A stretch of DNA of 64,000 nucleotides. Origin: Streptomyces tauricus (GTDB lineage Bacteria > Actinomycetota > Actinomycetes > Streptomycetales > Streptomycetaceae). Below, in pieces: positions 1 through 8,393 of this stretch. Location: positions 1 through 64,000 of the forward strand of contig NZ_BMVY01000029.1 in the NCBI RefSeq assembly GCF_014650955.1, in the 5' to 3' direction. Every line of letters starts with the position of its first letter. Position 1 is the stretch's first letter. The position numbers and the translations under genes were made by a program. Below the pieces are notes generated by a model. The model was not told the origin of the DNA. It saw only the letters and a list, made by a program, of their open reading frames with translations, and made no database searches.

Positions 1-3000
1 CGCCGGCCCGGCCGACCGCGCGACGTCGGCCTGCCGAGGGGGCGCGGCCTGCCGGGTGGTCGCGGGCGGCTGGGCGGGCGCGGGGAGGGTGGCCTCGGGG
101 CGACGGGGGGACTGGGACCGGTGCGGGGTCCCGGACCGTTCGGCGGCCCCGGACTGTCGGGCTGTCTCGGACGGCGAGGGTGTCTCAGGTGGAGAGGGTG
201 TCTCGGACGGTGGGGTGGTCTCGGATGGTGAGGCGGCCTCGGGTGGAGAAGGTGTCTCGGACGGTGACGCGGTCTCGGGGGGCGGTGGGGTCTTCGGATC
301 GTGGGTGGGGGGTGGTTCGCCCTCGGGGGTCAGGCGGATCGAGCACGCCACCGAGAGCCCCGGCACCGGCCACCCGCGTAACCCGCTGTGCAGCGCGTGC
401 TGGGCCGCGCCCGCGCGCCGGAGCGGATGGCGGCGCGTGATGCGGCGCGCCTCCCTGAGCAGGTGGTCCAGGAGCCGTTCGGACACGTTGGCGGTCTCGC
501 CGTGCACGAAGGCCACCGGGTCGTCGACGTGCCAGGACAGCTCGACGGACGCGGTGAAGGCACCACCGCCCGAACTGGGCAGGGACAGCTCGTGGCTGGC
601 CTGCCGCGTGGTGAGGTCGACCTCGTAGTACGTGAGGCGGGGCCCCGACGTGGGCGTACCGCTGAACGCGTCGGGGTCGAAGAGCGCCAGTGCGCCGTCG
701 GGCGGCTGGAACACCACGGCGGTGCGCCCCGGCTCGGGGAGGGGGATCGACACCCGGCGGCGGGTGCTGAACGGGCCGCGTACGAGGTCGCGCTGCCCCG
801 GGGGAGGGTCCGGAACGCGGTCCGGGATCTCCAGACGGCAGGACCAGGCGAGGGGCGGCCCGTCGTCGCCCTCGGGACGCAGGGGCCGGAAGTGGACCGG
901 GCCCACCGGGACGTCACCGCTCGTCAGCTCCTCGTAGAGGACGGGGGAGACGACCACGGCGATGTCCGACTGCTCCAGAGAGGGGGGCAGCGGGGTGGTG
1001 AGGGGAGGGCGCGCGGTGTGCCAGAACGTCAGCCGGATCCTGGGCGGGTCCGGTACCTCCAGGAGGATGTCGGGCAGATCGCGCAGCGTCGCGGTCAGCA
1101 CGTTCAGCACGGATGCCCCGGGCGAGGTGAGGACGAGGTAGCCGTTGTCGACGGCCTGCATGTCGTACTGGTCGGAGGTCAGACCGCTCAGCGAGAGCAG
1201 CCAGGCCATGGTGTGGGAGAGCGTGCTGTGGGCTCCCCGGTGGCCGCCGGGTTCCGTGAACTCCATGGTGACGGTCGGCCGGTTGTCGTCGGGGGCGGCC
1301 CGCAGTTCGCGGTACAGCTCCAGCAGCGTGGGGTCGGGCTCGCCGAACTGCCGGTCCTGCAGCTCCTCGTACGCCTCGTACGAGTCGATGGCCTCGGCGA
1401 CGCGGCCCTGGCCCTTGAGGGCGAGCATGTGCAGGCGCCGGAAGTCCTCGCGGTCGGGGTGGAAGCGGAGCAGATCGCCGAGGTCGGCGGCGGCCTGCTC
1501 GAACCGGCCCAGTTCCAGGTCGAGTTCGGCGCGCGTGACGCAGAGCGTGAGCCGCAGGGCGCGCAGGCGGGTGCGGGTCGTCTCCGCGGCGGGCCCGGGA
1601 ACGTCGTCGACAGGGTGGCCGTCCCACAGGTCGAGCGCGCGCTGGACGGCGTCGCGGGCCTCGGTCGGATCTCCGGCGTCCCGGCGGGACTTCGCCGCGG
1701 CGATCAGTTCCTGGCAGCGGTTCACGTCGATGGTGTGCGGGGTCGCGTACAGGGCGTAGCCGTCGGCGGTGGTGGCCACTACCCCGGGGCCGAGGGTGTC
1801 GCGCAGTCCCCCCGCGTACGTGGCCAGGAGTCGTCCGGCGCGCTGGGGAGGGCGCTGTCCCCACAGGCCGGCCGTCAGTTCGTCGTACGTCACCGTCCGG
1901 CCGTGCCAGAGGAGCAGCATGCTGAGCAGGGCCTGTTCGCGCGGGGAGTTGGCGGGCAGGGTCCGGCGCCCCCGGCTGATCCGTACGGGTCCCAGCAGCC
2001 GATAGCGGTACTCGTGTGCGGTGACGGCGTCCAGCAGCCGGGAGTAGGACGGGGTCAGGAACAGGTCCCTGCCGCGGCGCTGGGTCGCCAGGTCCGTGGC
2101 GACGAGGGGCCGGACGGCGTCGTCGAACCCCGACCGGAACTCACCCGGAACGCCGCCCAGCTCGCCGGGCGGCTCTCCCTCGGCCAGTTCGCGCAGCAGG
2201 TGTCCGAGGTCCTCCAAGTCTTTCGATTCGCCCCGCGTATCGTCCGCCGCCGACGCGTGGGGCGAGATCTGCGCGCGGGATGAGATCTGCGCGGGGGGCG
2301 AGATCTGCGCGAGGGGCGAGATCTGTACGGTGCCGTCCGGGCGCAGCAGCAGGCTGTGGGGGGTGAGTCCGCCCTGTACGACGCCGTGTGCGTGCAGCGC
2401 CTTCAGACCTTGCGCGACCTGCTGGGCCAGGGGTGCGAGCAGGGTGAAGGGGAGCTGGAAGCCGCCCTCGGCGGTGAGTTCCGCGACGGTGAGTCCTTCC
2501 ATGAACTCCGTGACCAGGTACGCGGTGCCGTCCTCGAAGCCGTCATCGAAGCCGTAGTCGTGCACGGCGAGCACATTCGGGTGCTCCACGCCCGCGAGGG
2601 TCCGCGCGGTCTCCAGGAACCGCTGCCGCCGTTCCGGCGCGACGGTGTACCGGTGCACCGTGACCGTCCGGTCGAGCCGGGTGTCCCGGGCGTGGGCGTG
2701 CGTCACGTGTGTGCCCGGGCCCAGGGGGCGTTCGAGCCGGTATCTGCCGAGCACGAGTTCCGCGGTGCTCTTCGAGGGCGGGCCGCCCATCCGCCGTACG
2801 GACTCCTCCCGCACGGCGGCGAACGGTTCGCCCGCAGCCTCCTCGCCCCCGGGGCCCGTACCCCTGCCGCCCGGGGCGAGCACGCGGAACTCACCGGCCG
2901 ACAGGCCGGCCCGTTCGTCGATCAACGCGCCCACGCGGGACAGGAGTTCGGAGGTGCGGCCGTACGCGGAGCGGGGCAGGGTGCGGCGCAGCAGCTCCCG

Positions 3001-4809
3001 TACACCGGGCCGGAAGACGTATGATCCCGTCGCCCCCGGGAGCGCGATCAGCGCGCCGCTGAGAATGACCTCGGCCAGGTGCTGGGGCCGGGGGTGCCGC
3101 TCGATCGCCGCGTGGACCAGCCGCATCACCGGCAACTCCGTTGCTCCGACGGCCAGATGACCGGCCAGCCGGAAGGCCTCCGGGGAGGCGAGGGAGCGGA
3201 AGCGCAGCAGCAGTTCCTCGGCGGAGAGCCGCTCGACGTCGCTGAGGCCGTGCTCGTCGACCGGTGCGGGTGGCGGGCCGGTCCCCAACAGGCCTACGGC
3301 GCCCGGTAGTCGGCCGCCGCCCGCGACCAGGGACGACCAGTTCGCCAGCCAGGGTGCCGAGGCCTCCAGTACGGGGAGGGGGAGGATGCCGTGTGGCAGG
3401 TCCTCCAGCGCGTACGAGTCGACGGCGTACGAGGAGTTGGGCGTCGCCGGGCCCGGTGCGGTGATCCGCGCGGTCGTGGCCGGGAGGGCGGTGGTGCGCC
3501 ACAGGCGTTCCGGCAGCGGCTGGACCAGGGCGACCGGCATCCGGGCCGACCAGCGGCGCAGTGTGCCGTACCAGCGGGCGCCCGGCGGGCCGTCCCGCCA
3601 CTGCGGGCCCATGCAGTCGCTGAGGAGGAGGGTGACCGTACGGCCGTCGGCGAACGACTCCTGCGAGCCGGGGCGGCGTACCGTGCCGTCGGCTTCCAGC
3701 CGGTGCAGTTCCACCGTGCGGAAGATGCCCGACTGTGCGAGTGCGGTGTGCAGTTCGCGTACGAGCGGGCGCCAGACGGGCATCGTCGGGCCGGTGTCGT
3801 GCACGAGGTGCAGGGTCAGCCAGCGCTCGGTCATCGGCCGCAGCACGGGCAGCCACCACTGGGGTGCGGCTCCGAGCCGGGCGATGCGGTGCGCTGTGGC
3901 CGCCTCGTCGAGTTCCTGGCCGACCGGGGCGGGGACGCTTCGCTTGAGGGGGCGGAGGGCTCGTTGGAGGGTGAGGGGGTGGGGGAGCATCGGGGGTGCG
4001 GGGGCGAGGAGGGAGGTGAAGGGGCCTTGCGCCTCCCGGCCGCCGGTCGGTGTGCCGGGGCCGGGGCCTGGCAGGCGGAGGGGGACGCGGGTGTCCGAAG
4101 GCTCGGGGCGGGCCGGGATCTCGGGTGCGGGTCCGCTGGGGCCGGCCGCGCGGTTCCCCGCGCCCCTCAGGTCGGTCGGGGTGGCCGCCTCGGGAGAGTG
4201 CGGCCGGTCCGTGGCGGGGGATGCCGTGGGGCGGGGCGGGGGAGCGGGTGTCTCGGGGGGCGGGATATGGGCCGCCAGCCAGAGGACTTCGGCCAACTCG
4301 ACGGCGGTGGGCACCGGGCCGCTGCGCGCTTGAGCGAGCAGGCCGGCGAGGAGGGCGACGCCTGTGGCGCGAGCGGCATCCGTGCCGCCCGTGCCACCTG
4401 TGCTGCCTGCGGCACCCGTGCCGTCCGCGCTGCCCGTGCCGCCTGCGGCTCCCGTGGCGCCCAGGTCACCCGCAGCGCCCGCCCCGCCTTCGGCGCCCGT
4501 GCTGTCCGTGCCACCTGTGCCGGCCGCGCTGACCCCGCTGGCCGCAGCTCCCGTGCCCCCTGCGGCTCCCGTGCCGTCCGTGGCGCCCGGGCTGTCTGTG
4601 CCGCCCGCGCTGCCCATACCGTCCGCAGTGTCCGTACCGCCCGTGCTGCCCGCGCAGCCCGTGCCACCCGCAGCGCCCGTGCCACCCGCAGCGCCCGTGC
4701 CGCCCGCGTCGGCCGTGTCCGCCGCGCCGCCCGCAGCGTCCGTGGGGCCCGCGTTGCCTGCGGCTCCCGCAGCGGCTCCGCCCTCGCCCGTCTCAGGGTC
4801 AGAACGCAT
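1..4809 (-). CDS. SAV_2336-type vWA-like / pseudokinase / SARP fusion protein (3' end outside window)
   Basis: One frame stays open from the ATG at 4809 to the window edge (1603 codons), so the protein is C-terminally truncated here. The start overlaps the MoxR stop by 11 nt. Order seen: a Gly/Ala/Thr-rich low-complexity segment (residues about 10-145); a SAV_2336-type vWA-like domain (about 290-440, with HLVHDTGPTM and LLLSDCMGP); a protein-kinase-like fold (about 688-880); an OmpR-type winged helix plus bacterial transcriptional activator domain as in SARP/AfsR proteins (about 930-1170, ending FGEPDPTLLELYRELR); a 330-residue region I do not recognise firmly; and a Ser/Pro/Glu/Thr-rich tail from about 1500. 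The kinase-like part has lost its catalytic residues. The family occurs with MoxR, VMAP-C protease and Trypco1 genes, as here. I infer a sensor or scaffold for that system. Confidence 0.85.
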   Translation of the reverse strand, partial: MRSDPETGEGGAAAGAAGNAGPTDAAGGAADTADAGGTGAAGGTGAAGGTGCAGSTGGTDTADGMGSAGGTDSPGATDGTGAAGGTGAAASGVSAAGTGGTDSTGAEGGAGAAGDLGATGAAGGTGSADGTGAAGSTGGTGGTDAARATGVALLAGLLAQARSGPVPTAVELAEVLWLAAHIPPPETPAPPPRPTASPATDRPHSPEAATPTDLRGAGNRAAGPSGPAPEIPARPEPSDTRVPLRLPGPGPGTPTGGREAQGPFTSLLAPAPPMLPHPLTLQRALRPLKRSVPAPVGQELDEAATAHRIARLGAAPQWWLPVLRPMTERWLTLHLVHDTGPTMPVWRPLVRELHTALAQSGIFRTVELHRLEADGTVRRPGSQESFADGRTVTLLLSDCMGPQWRDGPPGARWYGTLRRWSARMPVALVQPLPERLWRTTALPATTARITAPGPATPNSSYAVDSYALEDLPHGILPLPVLEASAPWLANWSSLVAGGGRLPGAVGLLGTGPPPAPVDEHGLSDVERLSAEELLLRFRSLASPEAFRLAGHLAVGATELPVMRLVHAAIERHPRPQHLAEVILSGALIALPGATGSYVFRPGVRELLRRTLPRSAYGRTSELLSRVGALIDERAGLSAGEFRVLAPGGRGTGPGGEEAAGEPFAAVREESVRRMGGPPSKSTAELVLGRYRLERPLGPGTHVTHAHARDTRLDRTVTVHRYTVAPERRQRFLETARTLAGVEHPNVLAVHDYGFDDGFEDGTAYLVTEFMEGLTVAELTAEGGFQLPFTLLAPLAQQVAQGLKALHAHGVVQGGLTPHSLLLRPDGTVQISPLAQISPPAQISSRAQISPHASAADDTRGESKDLEDLGHLLRELAEGEPPGELGGVPGEFRSGFDDAVRPLVATDLATQRRGRDLFLTPSYSRLLDAVTAHEYRYRLLGPVRISRGRRTLPANSPREQALLSMLLLWHGRTVTYDELTAGLWGQRPPQRAGRLLATYAGGLRDTLGPGVVATTADGYALYATPHTIDVNRCQELIAAAKSRRDAGDPTEARDAVQRALDLWDGHPVDDVPGPAAETTRTRLRALRLTLCVTRAELDLELGRFEQAAADLGDLLRFHPDREDFRRLHMLALKGQGRVAEAIDSYEAYEELQDRQFGEPDPTLLELYRELRAAPDDNRPTVTMEFTEPGGHRGAHSTLSHTMAWLLSLSGLTSDQYDMQAVDNGYLVLTSPGASVLNVLTATLRDLPDILLEVPDPPRIRLTFWHTARPPLTTPLPPSLEQSDIAVVVSPVLYEELTSGDVPVGPVHFRPLRPEGDDGPPLAWSCRLEIPDRVPDPPPGQRDLVRGPFSTRRRVSIPLPEPGRTAVVFQPPDGALALFDPDAFSGTPTSGPRLTYYEVDLTTRQASHELSLPSSGGGAFTASVELSWHVDDPVAFVHGETANVSERLLDHLLREARRITRRHPLRRAGAAQHALHSGLRGWPVPGLSVACSIRLTPEGEPPPTHDPKTPPPPETASPSETPSPPEAASPSETTPPSETPSPPETPSPSETARQSGAAERSGTPHRSQSPRRPEATLPAPAQPPATTRQAAPPRQADVARSAGPA
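2254..2325 (-). repeat. Four 18-bp coding repeats (QISxxA) in the pseudokinase
   Basis: Four in-frame copies encode Gln-Ile-Ser-x-x-Ala at residues 829-852. They fall where a working kinase would carry its DFG motif and activation loop. Each unit keeps an AGATCTG core on the plus strand. Confidence 0.85.
4141..4170. repeat. Dispersed GGGGCGCGGGGAAC-type element, inside a gene
   Basis: An inverse copy of the Streptomyces-type element (GCGCGGTTCCCCGCGCCCC core) lies within the SAV_2336-type gene. Read through on the minus strand it adds residues RGAGNRAAG between low-complexity segments. Related copies lie at 11882, 18515, 33846, 46985, 49783 and 53608. Confidence 0.7.
4380..4765 (-). repeat. 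Gly-Gly-Thr-Gly-Ala-Ala coding repeats
   Basis: Degenerate 18-bp units within the 5' part of the giant SAV_2336-type gene encode runs such as GGTGAAGGTGAAGG. The segment is low in complexity and probably disordered. It looks like an expansion of a spacer between the N-terminus and the vWA-like domain. Confidence 0.8.
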
Positions 4810-5833
4810 CCGGTTCTTCTCCTGGGTGGCTTAGGTAGGGCATTAGTTGGTCGGCCAGGTCGTTGCGGGATGTGGCGTCTGTGCCTGCTACGCCCGTCAG
4901 GTAGATCGCGTTGAGGAGTTGGTCCGTGGCCAGTTCGCCTTCGGTTCCGCGGGAGAGGAAGCGCTCGATCAGGGCGCGGGCGTATGCGTCGGGTTCGCCC
5001 AGGTGGGCGCGGACGATGTGTTCCAGGTGGGCGGCGCGGGGCTGGTGGAGTTCGAGGCGCACGCAGCGGCGCAGGAAGGCCGGCGGGAACTCGCGTTCGC
5101 CGTTGCTGGTCAGGACCACGAAGGGGAAGGCCCGGCAGCGGACCCGGCCGCGCGAGACCCCGACCCGTTCGTCCGTGCCGTCGATCATGACCTCGGCCGT
5201 GGGGGTGTGCCGGGCGGAGCGGACCAGCTCGGGGATCTCGTACTGGCCCTCCTCCAGGATGTTGAGGAGGTCGTTCGGCAGGTCCAGGTCGCTCTTGTCG
5301 ATCTCGTCGATCAGCAGCGCCCGCGGACGGCCGTACGGGAGGAGCGCCGTGCCGAGCGGTCCGAGCCGCAGATGGTCCTGCAGCTCGCTGTCCTCCGGGA
5401 GCACGGGGCCGGCCGCGGAGTCGGGACGGGCGTCGCGTGCGGCCGCGTACAGGCGGGACAGCGGGTCGTACTGGTACAGGCCGTTGTGCAGCGTCGTGCG
5501 GCTGGTGATGTTCCAGCGGAGGACGGGGCCCAGCCGCAACTCCCTCGCCACCGCGTACGCCAGGCTCGACTTCCCGCTGCCCGGCGGGCCCGTCACCAGG
5601 AGCGGCCTGCGCAGATAGAGGGCCGCGTTGACGAGCTGCACGGCGCGGTCCGTGGCGCGGTACGTGCGAGCCCGGTGCCGGCGGTCCGGCGACGTGGCCG
5701 ACGCGTCGTCATCCTCGGCGGGCGTCGCCAGCTCCGGGCCGCCGTCGAAGTCACGCCAGGGCGGCGGCGCGGGCAGCTCGGCGATGCCGTCGTGGGGCTC
5801 GCTCGCTCCCGTGTAGACGGGCCACAGGGACAT
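4799..5833 (-). CDS. MoxR-type AAA ATPase
   Basis: A 344-residue AAA ATPase of the MoxR group. Walker A GPPGSGKS is at residues 82-89 and Walker B LLIDEID at 173-179; a sensor-1 type TSNGEREFPPAFLRR segment follows. MoxR proteins act as remodelling chaperones that work with vWA-domain partners. Here the partner is encoded directly downstream, starting inside this stop codon, which points to translational coupling. The ATG has GGAG about 7 nt upstream. Some 50 acidic and Ala/Pro-rich residues precede the AAA core. I infer that it couples ATP hydrolysis to the pseudokinase/SARP protein and the protease upstream; the substrate cannot be told from sequence. Confidence 0.9.
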   Translation of the reverse strand: MSLWPVYTGASEPHDGIAELPAPPPWRDFDGGPELATPAEDDDASATSPDRRHRARTYRATDRAVQLVNAALYLRRPLLVTGPPGSGKSSLAYAVARELRLGPVLRWNITSRTTLHNGLYQYDPLSRLYAAARDARPDSAAGPVLPEDSELQDHLRLGPLGTALLPYGRPRALLIDEIDKSDLDLPNDLLNILEEGQYEIPELVRSARHTPTAEVMIDGTDERVGVSRGRVRCRAFPFVVLTSNGEREFPPAFLRRCVRLELHQPRAAHLEHIVRAHLGEPDAYARALIERFLSRGTEGELATDQLLNAIYLTGVAGTDATSRNDLADQLMPYLSHPGEEPDAF

Positions 5834-5855
5834 GGTCTCTCCGAACGTGTTCCGA

Positions 5856-5895
5856 TGTGCGGTTCTGGCTTCCGTTGTGCGGTTCTGGCTTCGGT
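5856..5895. repeat. 20-bp tandem duplication between protease and MoxR genes
   Basis: Two adjacent 20-bp copies (5856-5875 and 5876-5895) differ at one base. They fill part of the only real gap (5834-5933) inside the four-gene cluster. I see no hairpin or T-run, so the role is open. Confidence 0.7.
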
Positions 5896-5933
5896 GGTCT
5901 GTTCAGCAGGGCTGTGCGTCTGTTCGGCGTGGT

Positions 5934-7721
5934 CTAGCCGACCGGGTTGTGCAGGTAGCCGGTGGGATCAGGCAGGCATTCGGGGTCCTCCCACAGCAGG
6001 GCCAGGTCGTACGCCCAGTGCGGCTCCGGGGCGTCGGATGCGTACGCCGTCTCGCGCAACTCGTGCACGAAGCGCGGCAGTTCGCGGGGCGGCAGTTTCG
6101 CCAGGTGTTCGGCGAGGCGGTCCAGGAACTCCGCGCCCCGGCAGTCACCCGACTCCCCGCACCGGTGCTCGCCCCGGCAGCCGGTGCGCGGCCACAGCAT
6201 CACCGGCACCGCCGCGTTCAGGCTCGCCTGGAACAGTCGCCGGACCCGGTCCGCGCGCGGCGGCGTGGCGAAACCCACCATGTCGGCGTCGCGGCGCAGC
6301 CCGATGGTCAGTTTCACCTGGTCCTGGCCGACCGACCAGCAGTCGATACGGTGCAGCCGGGCCGCCGGCCGCTCGTCCAGGTACTGCCACTTCTGCCGGA
6401 GCTTGTGCTGCAGACCGCCGCTGCGCCGACGCTCCAGGTCCAGCACGACGAGCGGTGCGAAGGAGCCGAGCGGGCTGTCGTCGTCCGCGCTGCGCTGCCA
6501 GTGCGCCACGTCCGTGTTGAGCCAGCGGCGCGGCAGCACGAAGGCCAGCAACTCGCGGGCTCCGACCGACAGTTCGCGGTACGCCTCGTCGATCCGCTCC
6601 AGTGTGTACGGGCGTACCCGGTCGACCGGGAGGCGGCGCGAGCCCACCACCCGCCGGTGCCCGCCGTTGTACGCGGACACCTCCACCAGGAAGGACCCGT
6701 CGCCGGAGCCGCTGGGCGCGATCTCGACGAGGATCGGCGACCAGGTGTGCGCGGCGTCGCGGGCGGCCCCGCGCGAGGGTCTTCCGGGGGCCGGGTCGGG
6801 ACGGTGGGCCTGCGGCGCCGAGGGCCAGGCGCGCAGGGCGGTCCGGGTGGGGGCGTCGTCCACGAAGTCGGCGAGGCGGGCCGTGAAGCGGGTGACGGCG
6901 GCCGGGTCCGGTACCTCGGAGAGGAGGTACCAGGCCGCGTCCCAGAGGGAGGTGAAGCGGTGGGGAGGGAGCGGGGGGCCCAGGGGGCCTACGGCGTCCT
7001 GGTACAGCCGTTCGGGACCGTATTCCGGGGCGCCGGTGGGAGCGGGGGCTGCGGAGGCTGGTTGGTCCAGTTGTCGCAGTAGGTGTCTCAGGTGTTCCTT
7101 CTGCTGCTGGTCGTAGTCCGGGGTCGGGATCAGGTCCGCCAGGCGGGGCCAGTAGCGGGCCATGACCTGGGCGGGGAGCATCCGGCCGTTGCGGATCTCG
7201 GGGCTGCGGGCGGCGGCCGAGACCATGCCCACGACCCGGCCGGTGTCCGCGAGGGTCACGGCCGCGCCGCTGAACCCCGGCGCGAGCGGCTGCCCGTGCG
7301 CGGCCCACGACTCCAGCTGGACCCACTCGCCGGCGATCAACTGCCGCGCGGTGGCCCGGTATTCGGCGAGCGTCCCCTCGTCGTACCGCTTGGGGAAGCC
7401 GTAGGCGAGGAGCCTGCGCGGCGGATCCCCGTACGCGTCGGTCGGCGTCGCGAACTCCGCCGGCTTCAGCGGCACCGGCCGGTCCAGCTCCAGTACGGCC
7501 AGATCGCCCGGGTCGCTCTCGCGGCCGTCCCAGCCGCCGTGCGCGACCACCCGGGCGGGGATCTCCTCGTAGCCACCGTGCGCGAAGGACACCGCGACCG
7601 AGTCGGTGTCCCTGCGCGCCACGACATGGGCGCAGGTCAGAACGTGCCGCTCGGTGACGAGGAAACCGGCACCGGTGTCCCGCCCGCAGCTGATTCTCGC
7701 GTGCCAGGAAGCGCTGCTCAT
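5934..7721 (-). CDS. Trypsin-like serine protease with VMAP-C-type C-terminal domain
   Basis: A 595-residue protein with no signal peptide, so it should act in the cytoplasm. The first 200 residues are a chymotrypsin-fold protease with a complete triad: His32 (TCAHVV), Asp73 (GDLAVLELD) and Ser151 (APGFSGAAV). The remainder, about residues 300-595, resembles the vWA-MoxR-associated protein C-terminal (VMAP-C) domain, with LVEIAPSG near its start and a Cys cluster (CRGEHRCGESGDC) near residue 530. It overlaps the upstream Trypco1-type gene by 4 nt (ATGA). In related systems the protease is thought to be released by the ATPase/sensor pair. The target is unknown. Confidence 0.88.
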   Translation of the reverse strand: MSSASWHARISCGRDTGAGFLVTERHVLTCAHVVARRDTDSVAVSFAHGGYEEIPARVVAHGGWDGRESDPGDLAVLELDRPVPLKPAEFATPTDAYGDPPRRLLAYGFPKRYDEGTLAEYRATARQLIAGEWVQLESWAAHGQPLAPGFSGAAVTLADTGRVVGMVSAAARSPEIRNGRMLPAQVMARYWPRLADLIPTPDYDQQQKEHLRHLLRQLDQPASAAPAPTGAPEYGPERLYQDAVGPLGPPLPPHRFTSLWDAAWYLLSEVPDPAAVTRFTARLADFVDDAPTRTALRAWPSAPQAHRPDPAPGRPSRGAARDAAHTWSPILVEIAPSGSGDGSFLVEVSAYNGGHRRVVGSRRLPVDRVRPYTLERIDEAYRELSVGARELLAFVLPRRWLNTDVAHWQRSADDDSPLGSFAPLVVLDLERRRSGGLQHKLRQKWQYLDERPAARLHRIDCWSVGQDQVKLTIGLRRDADMVGFATPPRADRVRRLFQASLNAAVPVMLWPRTGCRGEHRCGESGDCRGAEFLDRLAEHLAKLPPRELPRFVHELRETAYASDAPEPHWAYDLALLWEDPECLPDPTGYLHNPVG

Positions 7722-8146
7722 GGGCGCGGGGTGGTCTCCGGGGAAGTGGGGGCGGACTCGGGTGGGGCGAGGACGGCGGGGGTGGCGGGGGTTGCGGGGG
7801 CCGCGGAGGCGGGATCCGGGAGGTCGGCCGGGCGCTCGGGCGACCAGGCGAGCTTGACCACGAGGTGGCCCTCGACCGCGCTCTTCGCGATCAACGCGCC
7901 CGCCTCCGCCGTGAGTTTGACGCCGAACTCGATCTCCACGGAGTCGGGCTTCAGCGAACCGTCCCTGAACACGCGGAGCGCGGCGCCGGCGGCGGCCCGT
8001 ACCCCCTCCAGCGAGCCCTCGAAGGTGCGGGTCGCCGCGACCGTACCGTCCGCCCGGGCCACCAGGCGGGAACCCGACTCGTCCTCGGCTCCCTCGACGA
8101 CGACCACGGCCCCGTCATCGGTCTTGAACTCCACTAATCCGTCCAT
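7718..8146 (-). CDS. Trypsin-co-occurring (Trypco1, CU044_2847-type) small protein
   Basis: A small protein of 142 residues from the chosen ATG at 8146, starting MDGLVEFKTDD. An in-frame ATG at 8158 has its purine tract touching the start codon, whereas 8146 has GGGGGA at a workable distance, so 8146 is preferred. The fold looks like beta strands and a helix: VEFKTDDGAVVVVEG, then SVEIEFGVKLTAEAG, with a Pro/Ala-rich tail. The family is named for standing next to trypsin-like genes, as here (4-nt overlap with the protease). It may be a partner or substrate of the protease. It is the first gene of the four-gene transcription unit. Confidence 0.82.
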   Translation of the reverse strand: MDGLVEFKTDDGAVVVVEGAEDESGSRLVARADGTVAATRTFEGSLEGVRAAAGAALRVFRDGSLKPDSVEIEFGVKLTAEAGALIAKSAVEGHLVVKLAWSPERPADLPDPASAAPATPATPAVLAPPESAPTSPETTPRP

Positions 8147-8393
8147 GGCACCGCACATCCCCCGTGTCCGTCACTGGTGAGCACCTTCATTGTCACGGAC
8201 GGTACTTGGCGCTGTCGCGGTTTCCACCGGTCGTTCACCGCTCGCTCGGCGCAACCTGGCGGAAAACCGCCAGGGCAGCTTCCCGCCAGGCTCCGTCCGC
8301 GCCACCGCGACACCGGCCCCCCGACACTCTTCGCAGCACCTGGGCACCACCAGACCCGGCAAGCTCCGAGAAGGTCAGAGACGAGGGGCACGG
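8147..8393. promoter_or_regulatory. Divergent intergenic region with a hairpin
   Basis: The region separates the Trypco1-type gene (minus) from the subtilase gene (plus) and must hold both promoters. An 8-bp stem with an AAAA loop (8255-8274) is the only clear structure. I could not assign -35/-10 boxes with confidence. Confidence 0.45.

Noticed and set aside
388-2283. 631-codon open frame on the plus strand
   Set aside because: It is antisense to the SAV_2336-type gene, has no recognisable domain and an Arg/Gly/Val-rich composition typical of shadow frames in GC-rich DNA.
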